Source: Polytrichum commune (taxonomy: Eukaryota > Streptophyta > Polytrichopsida > Polytrichales > Polytrichaceae). Taken from it: a stretch of DNA of 64,000 nt. Position numbers and translations under genes: made by a program. The stretch spans positions 54,150,758-54,214,757 of the forward strand of contig OX485805.1 in the NCBI GenBank assembly GCA_950295325.1, in the 5' to 3' direction. Under the pieces are notes generated by a model. It was given only the letters and a program-made list of their open reading frames with translations. It did no database searches and was not told the origin of the DNA. Shown here piece by piece: positions 1-12,240 of the stretch (positions are counted from its first letter, which is position 1; each line of letters starts with the position of its first letter).

Positions 1-128
1 CTAGTCTCTAACAATTGAAATGCACATAAGATGTGGCATAATATCCACAAGAGTATAAAAATCTCCAATGCAGATGTTGGTTCATGACACTTAACACGGG
101 GATGCATTAAAAAACATGCCCTTCTTAA

Positions 129-410
129 GGGGTTGTTTATACCATGGACCATGAAGTCGTTCCAAGGCCATGTAAAATTTGTGATTGGTTGTTGAAGTCA
201 TATCGGGACCACTTTGGATTACACCGAGGAGAAAATGTCAGAGTGATCATGGAGTTTGAGGTTCCCAAAAGACATATTTTAAGGCCTACATTATCCACTG
301 ACATGGTCTAACGGGATTTTCTGTGGGAGAGGCAAAAGAGGTGCTCTAGTAGAAAAAGGCAAGGGCCCTTGGCAGAGAAATGTTGTTATAATAAAAAATT
401 AAAATAGAAT
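129..410 (+). repeat. Harbinger-like MITE, left-end copy
   Basis: The copy starts just after a TAA with GGGGTTGTTTATACCATGG. It matches the unit starting at 1874 over roughly 280 bp, including the shared stretch GGCAAGGGCCC near 359-369. I found no matching right terminus, so this is probably a truncated or end-decayed copy. Assignment to the PIF/Harbinger (Tourist) superfamily rests on the GGG-start terminus and the TAA target; no transposase is present. Confidence 0.45.
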
Positions 411-1160
411 CACCAAAATATACAATGATTCTCAATGTTTTCACACTCCCCACGGTAGGTGTAACCATGACTTTACAACACCTCGATGATGAATTTCATT
501 TCACAACACCTACAACCTACCTACTACTTACAAATCCACCAAATCTTTTACTAACAAAGAATTTGAGCTCCATATTCACCGACATATAAGGTATGTGAGT
601 GTTATTAAGTTCTCTTTTCATGTTCTCCAACTTCTACCAATTAGGTCTACACAACATAACTCAAGTTGCATTAGCAAATCTATACTAAAACACATGCCAA
701 AACCGGATTGAAAAACGGACGACTCTTGATTTAGTTATGGTCAACGAAGTTACATGTTTCTTGATTTCTGAACTCAATACACATGTCCTCCCAATTGTGT
801 TCATTATTGAGTGTAGAGTAGTTATTAATATTTGAAGACAAAGTCCAATCTCTTTTCAACATGTGTCTTTATGATGGTTGCGCTCTTTGATCCTCACCGA
901 ACTACATACCAATCAAATCTAGGAGTCCAGTTAAGAACACAAGCCCACGTAAGACCCATCTACCTTAGCTATAGGTAGAAAACCAAAATATGCAATGATT
1001 CTCTACATTTTCATACTCCCTAGGGCACGTGTAATGAAAACATTACCCCTCAAAAATGGACTTTGATTCACAACACCCACGATTCTACCTACTACAAACA
1101 AATCCACCAAATCTTGAGTTGACAAAAGTATCCGAGCTTCAAATTCACCAACATGACAAA
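411..1160. repeat. Pair of diverged direct repeats (411-590 and 981-1158)
   Basis: Two segments of about 180 bp are similar in direct orientation. They share CCAAAATAT.CAATGATTCTC at their starts and AAATCCACCAAATCTT near their ends. They lie about 570 bp apart with AT-rich unique DNA between. They could be a local duplication or remnants of terminal repeats. No protein-coding potential is visible in either copy or in the spacer. Confidence 0.45.
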
Positions 1161-1870
1161 TAGAGTAGAGGCGCCTATTCTTGATCAGGATCCCATTGGC
1201 AATCTATAGGATACCATAATTTCGATCAGGCCGGGACTGAATTCCAATCACACCAAAACCAACAGTGTCATGACACATGACATGGGTTTTCGTGCTAAAG
1301 TGAGGAGGAATGAGTCATAATTACAACGAACGGTTATGACATACTCTAGACATTGGTAATATGTTTAGGCCAACTTTTGGCTTGCAAAACTCACAGTAAT
1401 TTCAATCTAAGGAATAAAATTACCGAAAAATTTACAGTCCTCCCGATTTGTATATTCTTACTCGGGAAAAATCTGCTCCGCTTTACACTTCTCTAAATCT
1501 AGCGCAAAATTTCTTAAGTGATTGGTTATGGGTGCCTTTACTCTAGCTCTAGGCAGGGAACCCGTGCTAGCAATGTTACATGTTATGTATAAAAGTGAAG
1601 GCACAATTTCCTAAACCACTCTAGGAAGTTGGCAAAGTTGGTGGGAGCCAATGGGAGCAGGCCGCATGGCGGAGGAGGGGACAGCTCTAACAACCTCATG
1701 TGATGTGTCCTAAATTAAAGCTGCCTGCAGCTTTTCCTCTCATGGCGTGGGCTCCAGAGTGGCTAGTACGTAAGTCAATAATAGGTTCCTGCTGTCGAGG
1801 CACAATTAAATCGACTTCAAATCGGGTACATGCATGAGAAAAGGAAAAAAAGAAGAGAAAGAGAAAACAC
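1161..1870. other. Non-coding AT-rich stretch, nothing recognised
   Basis: I see no open frame of note and no structural RNA. A purine-rich run at 1832-1870 (CATGAGAAAAGGAAAAA followed by GAGAAAACACTA) recurs at 3433-3470, on the far side of the Harbinger-like units, as an imperfect direct repeat. Confidence 0.3.
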
Positions 1871-1873
1871 TAA

Positions 1874-2996
1874 GGGGCGGTTTACACTATGGACCATGAA
1901 GTTGGACCATGGCTCTACAAGTAGCTGATTGGCTGTTGAAGTTCTCCCGGGACAACTTCGGTTTACACTAAGGAAAAAATGGCAGAGGGACCATGGAAGT
2001 TGAGGTCCCCAAAATATAATTTTTAAGGCCTAATAAATGCGCTGACATGGTCCAACGGGTTTTGCGGTGAGAGAGGTGGTCTGGTAGGAAAAGGCAAGGG
2101 CCCATGTCAAAGAAATATCATTAAAAATAAAGTTTTAATGAATCTACCTTTTAAGCACCTTAATTATACCATAACCCATGAGACATACCAGCACTACCTT
2201 GCCCTACCCCTTGAACCGGCTCACACGTGTTTCACCAAACAACGCGGGACATCTAGAACTCAAGAATTCAAGTGCAGATTTGTTTTTTGGTCTACCAAAT
2301 GCAATGTTTGAAATTTTGGGGCTTGTAATATACCGTTGGAAAGGTCTTGAAAATACCTTTCCAACGGTATATTACACATCCCAATATGCTTACAAAATGC
2401 AGTTGCAAAACAAAACAAAACAAATTGTAGTGGTTTAGTGACTGTAGATCAGGGTAGTCAAAAGAAGTGAAATGGGAAATATTCTAACATTAATTATCAA
2501 AGAATTGAAAATTAGTGTTGAGCAAGGTAGGGTGGTAACAACATTAAATATAATCAAACACTAAATATCCTATTTAGTGTAGTGACAACACAAGGTACAT
2601 GTCACATGTAAATTATATTGAGCATGTACAAATTAAATTGCTTATTTTATTTTATTTAAAAAAATTGTTGTGAAAGATTTGCAAGCCACATCTTCGACAC
2701 ATTTAACAAGAAGTGAAGACAAGTGAAGCCCAAGAGAAGACAAGGAATGATCAAACTTTTTTTTTTCTTTCAAAATTGCCCTTTTTGGGCATGTATTAAA
2801 AAAATCAACACCTTCACTTTGTGGTGTGTGGTCATTCCTCTTGGTCCACATTTGGTTTACACCTAGTGAGGGGCCCAACAACTTTGTAAATCAATTTTTT
2901 AAGAACTCGGGCCATGAAATGTAGACCGTGAACTCGTACCGCGGAATAAGGCATCTTCCGTGGGACGAGTTCATGGTCTATGGTGTAAACCGCCCC
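1874..2996. mobile_element. Candidate PIF/Harbinger-like element with TAA flanks
   Basis: The left end GGGGCGGTTTACACTATGG is preceded by TAA (1871-1873). The right end, read on the minus strand, is GGGGCGGTTTACACCATAG, followed outward by TAA (2997-2999). Matching termini plus a 3-bp TWA-type TSD fit PIF/Harbinger. The interior has no transposase. The boundary is uncertain: the right terminus also belongs to a roughly 94-bp hairpin (2903-2996), and a long inverted repeat (2486-3089) straddles it, so two or three insertions may be superposed. Confidence 0.4.
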
Positions 2997-3089
2997 TAAA
3001 TATGATATTTAGTGTTTGATTATATTTAATGTTGTTACTACCCTACCTTGCTCAACATTAATTTTCAATTCCTTGACAATTAGTGTTAG
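2486..3089. repeat. Long inverted repeat, arms about 86 bp (2486-2572 / 3002-3089)
   Basis: The left arm contains GAGCAAGGTAGGGTGGTAAC and AACACTAAATAT. The right arm, read on the minus strand, gives the same order with only a few mismatches. The spacer carries the short Harbinger-like hairpin. This looks like an older inverted-repeat element later hit by a MITE. Confidence 0.55.
2903..2996. repeat. Short hairpin with TAA on both sides
   Basis: The halves GACCGTGAACTCGTACCGCGG and, in reverse, GACCATGAACTCGTCCCACGG fold onto each other across a loop near TAAGGCATC. TAA flanks both sides (2900-2902 and 2997-2999). It may be a tiny independent Harbinger-derived MITE or the right end of the larger unit starting at 1874. 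Confidence 0.45.
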
Positions 3090-4830
3090 ACATAAATGTG
3101 CCGCTACTTTCCCTACTGCCACCTCCCTTCCTGTGAAGCATGGATTTCATTGGACTTGTGATTTTAGGGATGGCGCCCCACCTTCCTGCTCGTTGATTCC
3201 TTGTCTGCCGAAGTCAATGGCATTCTTTTCATATCCGTACTAACACTAAATTCAAACATGTACCTTCCACATAATTACCATAGTTGATATGTAGTGTTTG
3301 AGTTTACAATTATTGTTACTTACTTTCATAGAGTAATTGACATTTAGTGTATGCATTCATATTTAGTGTATCAAACACTAAATATAATATTTAGTGTAGT
3401 CTAAGTGACCCTCCATATTATGATACTAGGGTACATGAGAAAAGGAAAAAAGAAGGAGAAAACACTAGTCTAAGTGACCCTCCACTTTATGAAACTCTCA
3501 GTTATACAATGCATTTCCCATCAACCATAGTTTCTTAGTGTTAATTCTACCTCCATAGTACATACTACAGCTGCGACGCTCGTATACGACCTTTTTTTAG
3601 GGCTTGAGTTGTTATATAATGTCATAGAGCTAATCAGCATGCATAAGCGAGGGGACTTACATGAATTTCAAGGTTCATATATGATTTAGGACTTTGGCAC
3701 ATGCAGGGGAATCTTGGGGAACGTTGTAAGCATTGGGAAATGTTGGTGAACATTGGAGAACATGGGAAAACATTGTGAACACATTTCTTACATACAAATG
3801 TTGTTTCATACTTATGTATCTTTGACTATGTATACAACATAACATTTTACATCAAAATAGGCCATTTTCTTGAAAAACTTGATGATACAACTTCTTAGGT
3901 CAAAATGTCCTATTAATGGGGAATACGACATTCGGACGATACAACACTTTCTTGAGCAACCAAATGTGTCTTAATAAATAGGGAGAAGATTACTCCATAG
4001 TATTGTGCTATTTGTGCACATGGTGTCTAACGACATGACCAAGATGTAGGTAGGATGAATTTCTTTCTTTATTTCTTTCTTTTCCTTTTCCTAAGTTGTA
4101 AGGTGTGGTTGTCCATTTATTACCTAAATAAGCACATTCAATTAAGCACAAGCCACCATCCAACCACATTCTGGCAAACCACTAGAATGTGTAGGGCCTT
4201 GGACATGTGCCACTAGACTTCCATGCATCCCATTAAAGAATCTTTAACCTACAAGTGCCAACAACCAAAGGATTAAAGATTTGTTTTAGAAGGAGGAGGT
4301 TAGTAGGTGGGCCCACATTTGAAAATATGGGAGTAGCTAGTTGGCACATACAAACTCTACCCCACTAGATTCCCTCTATATTTGGGTGGGTTTGTCATTA
4401 TTCACACTAAAAATGGTGGGTGAGCAGCCTACATGAAAACTCACCCTAACTCCACTCAAATTTCCAAGTATAACTTGAATGTACGAATAGTAAACAAATA
4501 TTGCCAATTTGTTTGAAGACTCATGAAATATAATTGACATATTTTAGGTCGTGAAACCAACCCATATGGCTAATGTTATGATGGGGGTCCAACAAAACAT
4601 GGCCCTCTCAAGTGCATTGTTAATCAATCTCAATTGAGTCCCACTTTGACCTTGTTTTAAAGGTCAATTTTGCAAAATAAAATAAAATTGTGGGATATGC
4701 AATATTTAGCTACATTGTCTCCCTCCATGCGGTAACTTAGATGTCACCAAACTGTACTATTCTTTTTGCACTCTTGGAAGTGTTGAGTAAGTTAGTGGGA
4801 TGTTTACTTATGATCTCTAAGTAGAGTGAC
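3090..4830. other. Non-coding AT-rich stretch
   Basis: I found no supported gene. A short direct repeat, CTAAGTGACCCTCCA, occurs near 3402 and 3472. A run of imperfect GGGGAA/GAACATTGG motifs lies near 3708-3780. Otherwise nothing is recognised. Confidence 0.3.
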
Positions 4831-5169
4831 TCAAAAGGTAGAAAAGGGGTTGACAATCGAGGCAATTATGATGGCCATGACATGGCAAAGCAATGGATTC
4901 ATGTGTTGGCTAATTAAGTTATAGAGTAAGCTTAAGTGTAATTTCATAGGGTGAGTTTCCAGGACAAGAACTTGGCAAGCTCTCTTGGGTGTACCCGATG
5001 GAACCAAAAGACCCCACATTAAGGAAACAACCTAAACATGATTGACTAAGCTACATTAGACGCTCTAATGTTCCAATGTATAGTCCTAGTGTCGTTTCTA
5101 CAACATAGAAGTTTGTTCCCTTCCCATATTTTGCCGTCCTTTCCAAGTGCATTGTCATAGATGACCACT
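4831..5169 (-). pseudogene. 3' tail of a LINE ORF2, split by the CACTA insertion
   Basis: Reading the minus strand from 5169 gives a frame with the features GKDGKIWEGNKLL, a Cys-Cys and IHWN, ending at a stop near 5045. It matches the style of the extreme C-terminus of plant LINE ORF2 proteins and is the direct continuation of the LINE fragment at 28744-29440. Joining the minus-strand sequence before 28743 to that after 5170, with one copy of ACT removed, keeps the frame open. A further short open frame (4831-5019) lies downstream in what is probably the LINE 3' UTR. The fragment is not functional. Confidence 0.6.
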
Positions 5170-5193
5170 CACTACTAGGAAGCAGGGTCCTTT
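5170..5193 (+). repeat. CACTA left terminal inverted repeat
   Basis: The block CACTACTAGGAAGCAGGG then TCCTTT matches the right terminus allowing small substitutions and an indel. The block CACTA(C/G)TAGGAA is followed by a G-run and GTCCT in all three terminus-like sites of the window. Confidence 0.75.
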
Positions 5194-6541
5194 AGCACAT
5201 GAAAAGCACAGTACACTGACAACCCGCATAGTGCTGCACAGATGTCGGAGACTGCGCAGGCGGTGCCAGCGACTGTGGACGCGGTGTCATCCTGGACCAA
5301 TCCTATTATTGGCAAAACAAGGTGTGTTAACATTGTTGTGAAATTTGCTGTCAAATTGTGTTCTAAGTGTGTTGTACGTGTGTTTGACAACCATAATTGA
5401 CTGAGCGCATTAATTACATGTGCATGTGACATCAATACGCGGTTAATAATTGTATCCCTGACAACATGGGGTGTTGTAATGGTCGTCGTATGTACATAGT
5501 ACATTTAGCGGTCGTAGTTAATACACGTATTGCCCTGCCTCGTTGTGCGCTGTTTTTTCATACAGCGTATTGCTATGTGTGAAATACAAATGATTTTTGT
5601 AAATGCAAAATTGCAATGCAACCTGTCTGCGAACTTCAAATACCATGCATTCCCAATGCCATGCACATTCCCAACCATTGCAGATTTTTGTCTGGTTTTT
5701 TAGTTTCTCTGCGTTGCGCACAGTATATACATAATACCAAAAAGTACAGCATGCATTAATGTTCATTTGGTTGCAAATGGGCTGCCATTCGTGCAAACAA
5801 CTTTGTCATTGCTAAATCCTACACCATTCATGCTTCCTATCCGTCCTCCTGCACGCCTTCTGCCATTGCAGTTGTCTTTCCATTCGCACGTACTACCTCC
5901 CTGCTATACAATTGGGCTAGCTGCAACCACATGCACCTCATTGAAGACGTGCTCATCTTCCACAAACATGTTTGCTTACGGCCATGAGGAAATCCTGGAA
6001 AATCTGGGCCTTCAAAAATCGTGCGCCCTGCACACGCCACATGGGTCTTCCTTGTGTTTGCAATGCACAATGATGCCAAAATTCATTGCGTCCCCTTCAG
6101 TATTCGAAAACTTGTTGCAGAAACGTCCGCTCTGCTTTTCTGCAGGTGGAATTCCGGCCTGCCTTCCCCGTCCGCACCGGCACATCCCCTGTTTTGCCAC
6201 ACTCCAACGACAATGCATACATCCTTGTCAATGTGCATCGATTGTCCAGCACCTGCAGCGACATGAATCCAGCAGCCCCCCTAGACCACCCCCCCCCCGA
6301 ATTTGTTGACGGACTTTCGTCCCCTGCTGCGCGCCCAACTTCACATGCTATGTGCGGTGTGTGCCGAGTGGCAGCACTGACGCGAACAACGACTGACTCC
6401 GCGCACGTGCATTCACCTCGCTCCCATGTGTGGTTCTGCAAAACTGGAACCCTGTGGCGGCTGTCGCAAGCATCCTGTATTGTCTTCCCTTTGCCCCTCC
6501 TGTCATAGGCCCGTGCTTCATTGTGGACATGATTTCGGCAA
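5194..6541. other. CACTA left subterminal region, no gene assigned
   Basis: This is the space between the left terminus and the 3' end of the minus-strand TNP1-like gene. It holds overlapping minor open frames on both strands but none with recognisable content. In CACTA elements this zone normally carries short repeated binding sites for the TNPA/TNP1 protein; I did not identify a clear repeated motif here. Confidence 0.35.
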
Positions 6542-9186
6542 TCATGCCTCAATTTCCTTCTCCACCAGGTACCGCGTTGACCACGTAACCCAGGTGTTGT
6601 TCGGTGCAGGTGGAGTTGCAAAGTGCTCTAGGTACTCGGGGCCTACATTCGGATCCGGGTACATGACCTCAACGTTTTTTTTGTGGACCTTTGTGACCTT
6701 CACCATTTGTTTCCCATCCTCGCACAATTCCATCAGTATGGTGCATCCGATGCCTCCCCCAATGTCCTGTAGTGCAGGCGCACTCCCCGCAATTCCTTCG
6801 GCCACAGGTCTCCTCCCATTTCCTGGATATAACACCCAACATTCCGCCCCGCATCGCACCAACTCCTGCGCACATTGCGAACATACAAAATTTCAGCACG
6901 AATTCAAGTGCTCATACCTCTCCATGTTCTTCCATGGAAACAAAACTCAAAAGCAATACACATGTGCCAGTGGGTCTGCTAGTCTCAGTGCTTGCCGTAG
7001 AGTGGTAGCGCGGATCCACTGCTGGTGGCCTCCTTACACGTGCGTTGCCCCGTCCTCTTCCCCTCATCTGGCCTACTGTGTTTTCAACACTGTTCTTCCC
7101 TGCTGCGGACTCTCCCCTCCCATGCATTGCGTGTGCCTCCTTCACCCTCCCTGGAGAGAAATTTAAATTAAGAGTTGCATGTTGTCGTCCTTCACTTGTC
7201 CCAATCTGCGGTCCTGCATGTGGCCTGTATTCACCAGAGCCCCTTCGTTCTCTCCTGGACGCCACCCACCCACTGTCCCCGTCCTCTGCGTCTGCTGCCA
7301 CTTGCCTCACAGTGCTTTCAAACCCCGCCCATAACGACACAGGTCCCTCCCGTGGTGCACCCTGTGTGCACTCGACTGACATGTGCATGTCTTGAGTCTC
7401 CTCGTCTTGAGTGTCCACCTCCTCCACATCAAGCGGTCCTCTTTGCTTGCTCGGTGGCGACCACATTGCAGGCGATGTGTTCCCCTCATTGTACCAATCG
7501 CACGTATCGCCTTCCTCTGCAGAGGTTGCAATGTTCACCTGCATGCCCTCGTCCATGTACGGCTCTTCTGTCTCCAGGATGGAGGTTACTGCTGCGTGCC
7601 CTCCAAGGACGGGGTTTGCATTCTCCTCCCGTGCATGTTTTTTTCCCCTATGGTCGGAGGTAGTCATACGTTCATTTCCATGTTCATCTCCACTGCCCTC
7701 CCCTCTCCATGTGCACCACGTCGTCCCCTCCAATGCCGCGTTCTGCATCACACCATCCGGGTCGGGTCCGCTTTTGCCCATCGTGCTAACATGTTCTGCT
7801 ATATTCTCCATGACCTCGTGCACGACCCCCAGGTCTTCCCTCACCCAGGACATGTCCCCTTGCAAGGTCGCGATCGCGTCGGTCAGCGACGCCAGCGTCT
7901 TCAATATGGCCTCCACTCCAATTTCCTTTTCAGCTGCGCCGCTGCTTATTGCAATCAACCTGTCTCGTGGGACATCGGTGGCGTCATCCATGTTCACTTC
8001 CACCACCCTCTCCCCCCCCGAGTCACCGGTCTCATACGAAGAGCACTCCCCGCAGTCGTCTGCTGCTGTTTTCGTGTGCGTGTCCGCTGCCTGCAATGGC
8101 TGTTGTGCAGTGGTATCCCACAAACATTCTTTAATTGCGCATACACACCCAGCAACGTTTCATGTGTTCCGTGCGTCATTATGCATGCTTCTGCATTATG
8201 CATCGCAGCACATCCACAATACACATCTGTATTGTCTTCTACTTGTTGGCATAGACATTTACATCGCACAAATCATGCCTGACACATTCTTCATAGTTTT
8301 CGCTTACCTCTTCCTCCATTCTGACAGCAAGAGCTGTTCGACCCGTGTTGCTGCTGTTGTGGACCAGAGACCGCCTGCCAGCCATTTGTGCTGATTCCTC
8401 CTTGCAGGCTTCTGTGGGCCACCACAGAATGAGCTCCTGCCATGCGTCCTCAGGACAGTTGTGGTGGCGTTTCGAATCGCCGTACCGGAGCCAATGTGAT
8501 TTCCAAACTGCCCTTGAACTGCGCAGATGGCCTGCAAGGTACTTTTCCACTCGTTTTGGATCAACCGGTGGATCGAACTTATACCGTGAGTTCAGTTCCT
8601 GGTGAATCACTCCCTTCTCGAATGTGGAATAGCCCTTCCATCCCTCCTTCTTGAACGGCATGAGTTTATATGCAAGTTCCTTTGCTGCAGCGTGCCATCG
8701 CGCCTTCAGATGCGTTTCATTTTCTGCGATAGTGATTATGGGAGCCCTCCCCCCCGCAACTGAGTCCTTCATCTCTTTCGCGAACACTGCGTTCGCCTGC
8801 TTGTTTGTGCTCCTTGTTGTGCTCCTTTTTGCAGCCGAATTGCTCTTCGCTGCCTCTGCGACGTCGTTGCTCACGCGGGGGGTTGCCTTTGGAGGGGTGC
8901 ATAGGTCCAGCACATCCACAAGGTTCTTCCCTCCCTCCGCGTCTGTTGTCACAAATTTGGCGCCCGCTCGTACGGCATAAGTGTAACCTTCAGGCAGGGC
9001 ATCCCCTTCTTTGAGCGCAATAACCTTTGCACGCACCTCCGTCCTGTTCCCCGTTTTATCATGGTCGTTGCTTAACGCAGCGGGTTCCTGCGGTGCCACT
9101 ACCGCTGCCGCTGGCCTGCGACTCCCCTCTGTCGGTGTGCACCTGCGGCTTCCTGCTCCGATACATGCCCTGCTCGTGCTTGGCAC
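6542..9186 (-). CDS. TNP1/TNPA-like CACTA accessory transposase (copy A)
   Basis: Three exons on the minus strand are supported. Exon A1 (9186-8308) is bounded by CAATGCAG acceptor and GTAAGCG donor and is phase 0 at both ends. Exon A2 starts at 8090 after CATTGCAG and ends near 6960 or 6918. Exon A3 (6865-6542) begins after TGCGCAG and ends at a stop. A1 carries a region like the Ptta/En-Spm plant transposase family (Transposase_24): WKSHWLRYG, CPEDAWQELILWW and ESAQMAGRRS. A2 has a likely coiled coil (EAILKTLASLTDAIATLQGD) and a long acidic, low-complexity linker. A3 holds a compact domain (CWVLYPG, DGKQ, YPDPN, WVTWSTRYL) resembling the TNP1 (Transposase_23) domain and homologous to copy B. 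The 5' exon(s) upstream of 9186 are not resolved. Its likely role is DNA-binding partner of TNP2. Confidence 0.65.
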
Positions 9187-9246
9187 CTGCATTGCGTGCA
9201 GCACCCACATGTGAGATCCAGACGCATTTGGCATGTCTCCCCCCAT

Positions 9247-12240
9247 TCTCGCATGTTCTCCGGAACTTGTATGTGGGGAGGCGATGCCACTGCTTTATTC
9301 CATTCCATTTCCATGCGCCGTGTACGTCCATCGACATCGACATAGTGCTGTGATTTACCTTGCCATTTCCGGAGCATTTGTCTCTGAGGCCTTCTACACC
9401 ATTGTCCTCCCAGCCACATCTGCCACTCTCTGCCGCAGCCGTCACTGGACACATATAGCCCATTCCTACATTGCAATGCACTACCGAAAAGTTCAAACCC
9501 ACCCAAATGAAATTATGCAGGGGGGGGGGGGAAAGCTTGCTTGTGAGGGTCTTGCGTTGCTTGTGTCGTCGTTCGTCGCTGCTGCTGCAGCGCGCATTGG
9601 TCTCTTGCCCTGCACATGTGTACTACATGTATCAGCGACCCTATCAGAAACCACAACATGAAAACCAAATATTTTGCAGTGGTATCTACTTCACTCACCT
9701 TTGTGTACGGGGATGCTGCAGTCGAGCACCCCATGTATGCATTCCTCTCCGTCGTAGCCTGGTGGCTGGTAGTTCCTGCCCCCATTGGCCCCTTGTCAAC
9801 TGTGTTCGCTCTCGCGGCCTGTACTCCTGGTGGTCTACTGGTATCCATCGTGGTTTGCCTTCTCCTCCCCCAATATCCAAGTCTCCCCAAATTCCACAGC
9901 GGCTACTTCCCCACCTCAAAATATGTCTGCACCTTCTTTGTTAGAATTTTGTCACTGCGTTTTACATTTGCATTGTGCCAGCTATGGCCCATTGACACAA
10001 CATCTGCCTCAGAGGCACAGATACATCTGTGACAGCGTGTTCAAACATGCGCAGAAAATGTTTCAATGCTCCCATGCACAACATATTCGGCAACCAAATG
10101 CCCTCTTCTGTGCGGACCCTCACATTTACATTCCAGTGCCCAACCCATACTGCACCGTAACTACAGAAGACCAGAAACAAATATGCACGATTGCATGGGG
10201 TTGGACTGCCCCCTGCGGACTGCACACAATGCACACCACATACAACACAACACCCTTGCACGGCCGCCATGAAGCTTTTGGCAACTGATGGCTGGCAAAA
10301 TGCATGTTTCTCGTACCTTTGCCGGTACGGGTGCCAAACACCGGCAGCAAACCACCGTTCAGTGTTGCTTCACTTCGGAATCACGTGTGCTTCATGGCAG
10401 AATTGGCAATTGGACGGTTATCGTCCATTCTTTGGTCGAAACGCTTGTGCACATTTTACCCTGTCTTCACAATACATGTCGCCGCCACACATGTCACGTT
10501 ATTGTGGCTGAATTTGTTTATAGGCCTCCGACACTCTACAAGATTTTATGCATGAAAGTATGCTTCCCTACATTGCAATCATATATCAACAAGGTTGTTT
10601 CCCCCAGCTATAATCACATGTTATGCCAAATCCGCCACACCCTTGCAGCATGCGCATGGCACATGCGTGCCGCCCAGTCCCAGCCGGGGGCCAACACATG
10701 CACATCCCATTCAGTGTGCTCTTCCATTGTTGTTGCCAACTGCTTGCCGTGTCGACTGCGACTTATGTGCACATACAAGCGCACCCGCACAATGTGGCCC
10801 TCCAAACTCCACGATTTGAATACATTCCAATTCCAATCTGGAAGGCTGTTCTGCGTGCCTGCAGCTGGGCGCCAACCACATCCAGCCAAATCCGTGCACA
10901 GATATAATACAATGACAAATCAAATGCACAGTTGCATCACCTATCCTTGTGGCAACATGCCCTCATAACCCCGTGCGTCCTCTCCAACCCCTCCAAACAG
11001 CTTCGACATGTGAACGCCCCGCTTCACTTCACATTTCCCGATTTCACGATCTCCTACACAACATCTCCGTCCATGCACAACGTTTTCTTTTCCCCTCCCA
11101 TGGTGTCTTGCCCTTGCCTCCTCCTCCTGTTTACACAAACACAAATATCATTAGGCACAAACATACAAGTACAGTCGTCATTTTGCAGCTTCCATGGCCG
11201 TCTCCGTTTATAACATTCACATCATCATTTGTATGTCCACTTAAACCCCCCACCGTTGGCCATATTCTTATAAACAAAACCTTGCCCTTCCTTGGTACCA
11301 CACAGTCCCAGTGCATAGCAGACACACAGACTTCAAGCAGGCAGGGTTCATGTGTGGTCGCAGACCACATCCCCCTCAGTTCCAAGATCTCGCCTGTGAA
11401 TCTTGGGTGTGGCGTGACAATGTGCGTCCCGCAGTACTATGTGCGGGACTGCTTCGATCCTGGTTGCGCAACACCTACTTGATCGCCGCGATTCTTGCTC
11501 CTCTGCTGCTTCGGCTAGCTCTTCACCACCCTTCTGTGTGTTGTTGTTCGTTCCACACCTTTCTCTATACTGCGCATGTGCCCACGCCTCTGTGTAGGGC
11601 AATGTTTACCAACAACAACTCCACCAACCACTGTGATAGTCCATTGGCGGACATGGTTGTCCACGCACCTCACAATCGCGCTGATAGTAGCTACCAGGCG
11701 TCATGCTTGCCAGCGCGATCTGTTGCTCGGAGCAGTCCATGCACTAAAACGATTCTGATGTGATAGTATTTGTGTTCTCCTTGCACACTTTCACATACAT
11801 CTGCCGCAATGCAAACCTCCTTGTGCGCTAGCAACGTTGCCTGCTGCAAGAGAGTTCTGTGCACCGCCGTTTTCTGCGCGGCTTGGCCTGAAGTGCCAGC
11901 AGCATGGGGTGCGCACCCCAATCCCAACTGCTAAACGTTGGTCGCCGTTTGGGACATGCCGTGCCATCTGGGCAGTTGGCAGCACATACGCCATGTTTAG
12001 CCCGTCTCGGCGCCTGGGCTGTAATCGCCCTTGATATCCAATATGGGCCCTCCACGATTGGCAATGCCACTTGGGTTCTGTGCACCACCAGAGTGGCGGC
12101 TCTGCAGAGTGTGTACAATGTGCACGCGTGTCCCGCCTGTCAAGTACGCACCATTAATATGCGTATAGATCCAGTAACTGAGGCTGCACAGTTCCTGCAC
12201 TCCTAGAAACATCGAATACCTAACCTCATCATCCTCAACA
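9247..12240. other. GC-rich CACTA interior without an assigned gene
   Basis: About 3 kb of GC-rich sequence contains many overlapping open frames on both strands, all under about 180 codons and none recognised. It should hold the 5' exon(s) and promoter of the minus-strand TNP1-like gene. Captured host sequence is possible. A 12-base G homopolymer occurs near 9521-9532. Confidence 0.35.

Noticed and set aside
7383-8394. Plus-strand open frames of about 300 codons rich in Cys, Ser, Pro and His
   Set aside because: They are antisense to exon A2 of the TNP1-like gene, whose protein has a sensible composition and phase-consistent splice sites.
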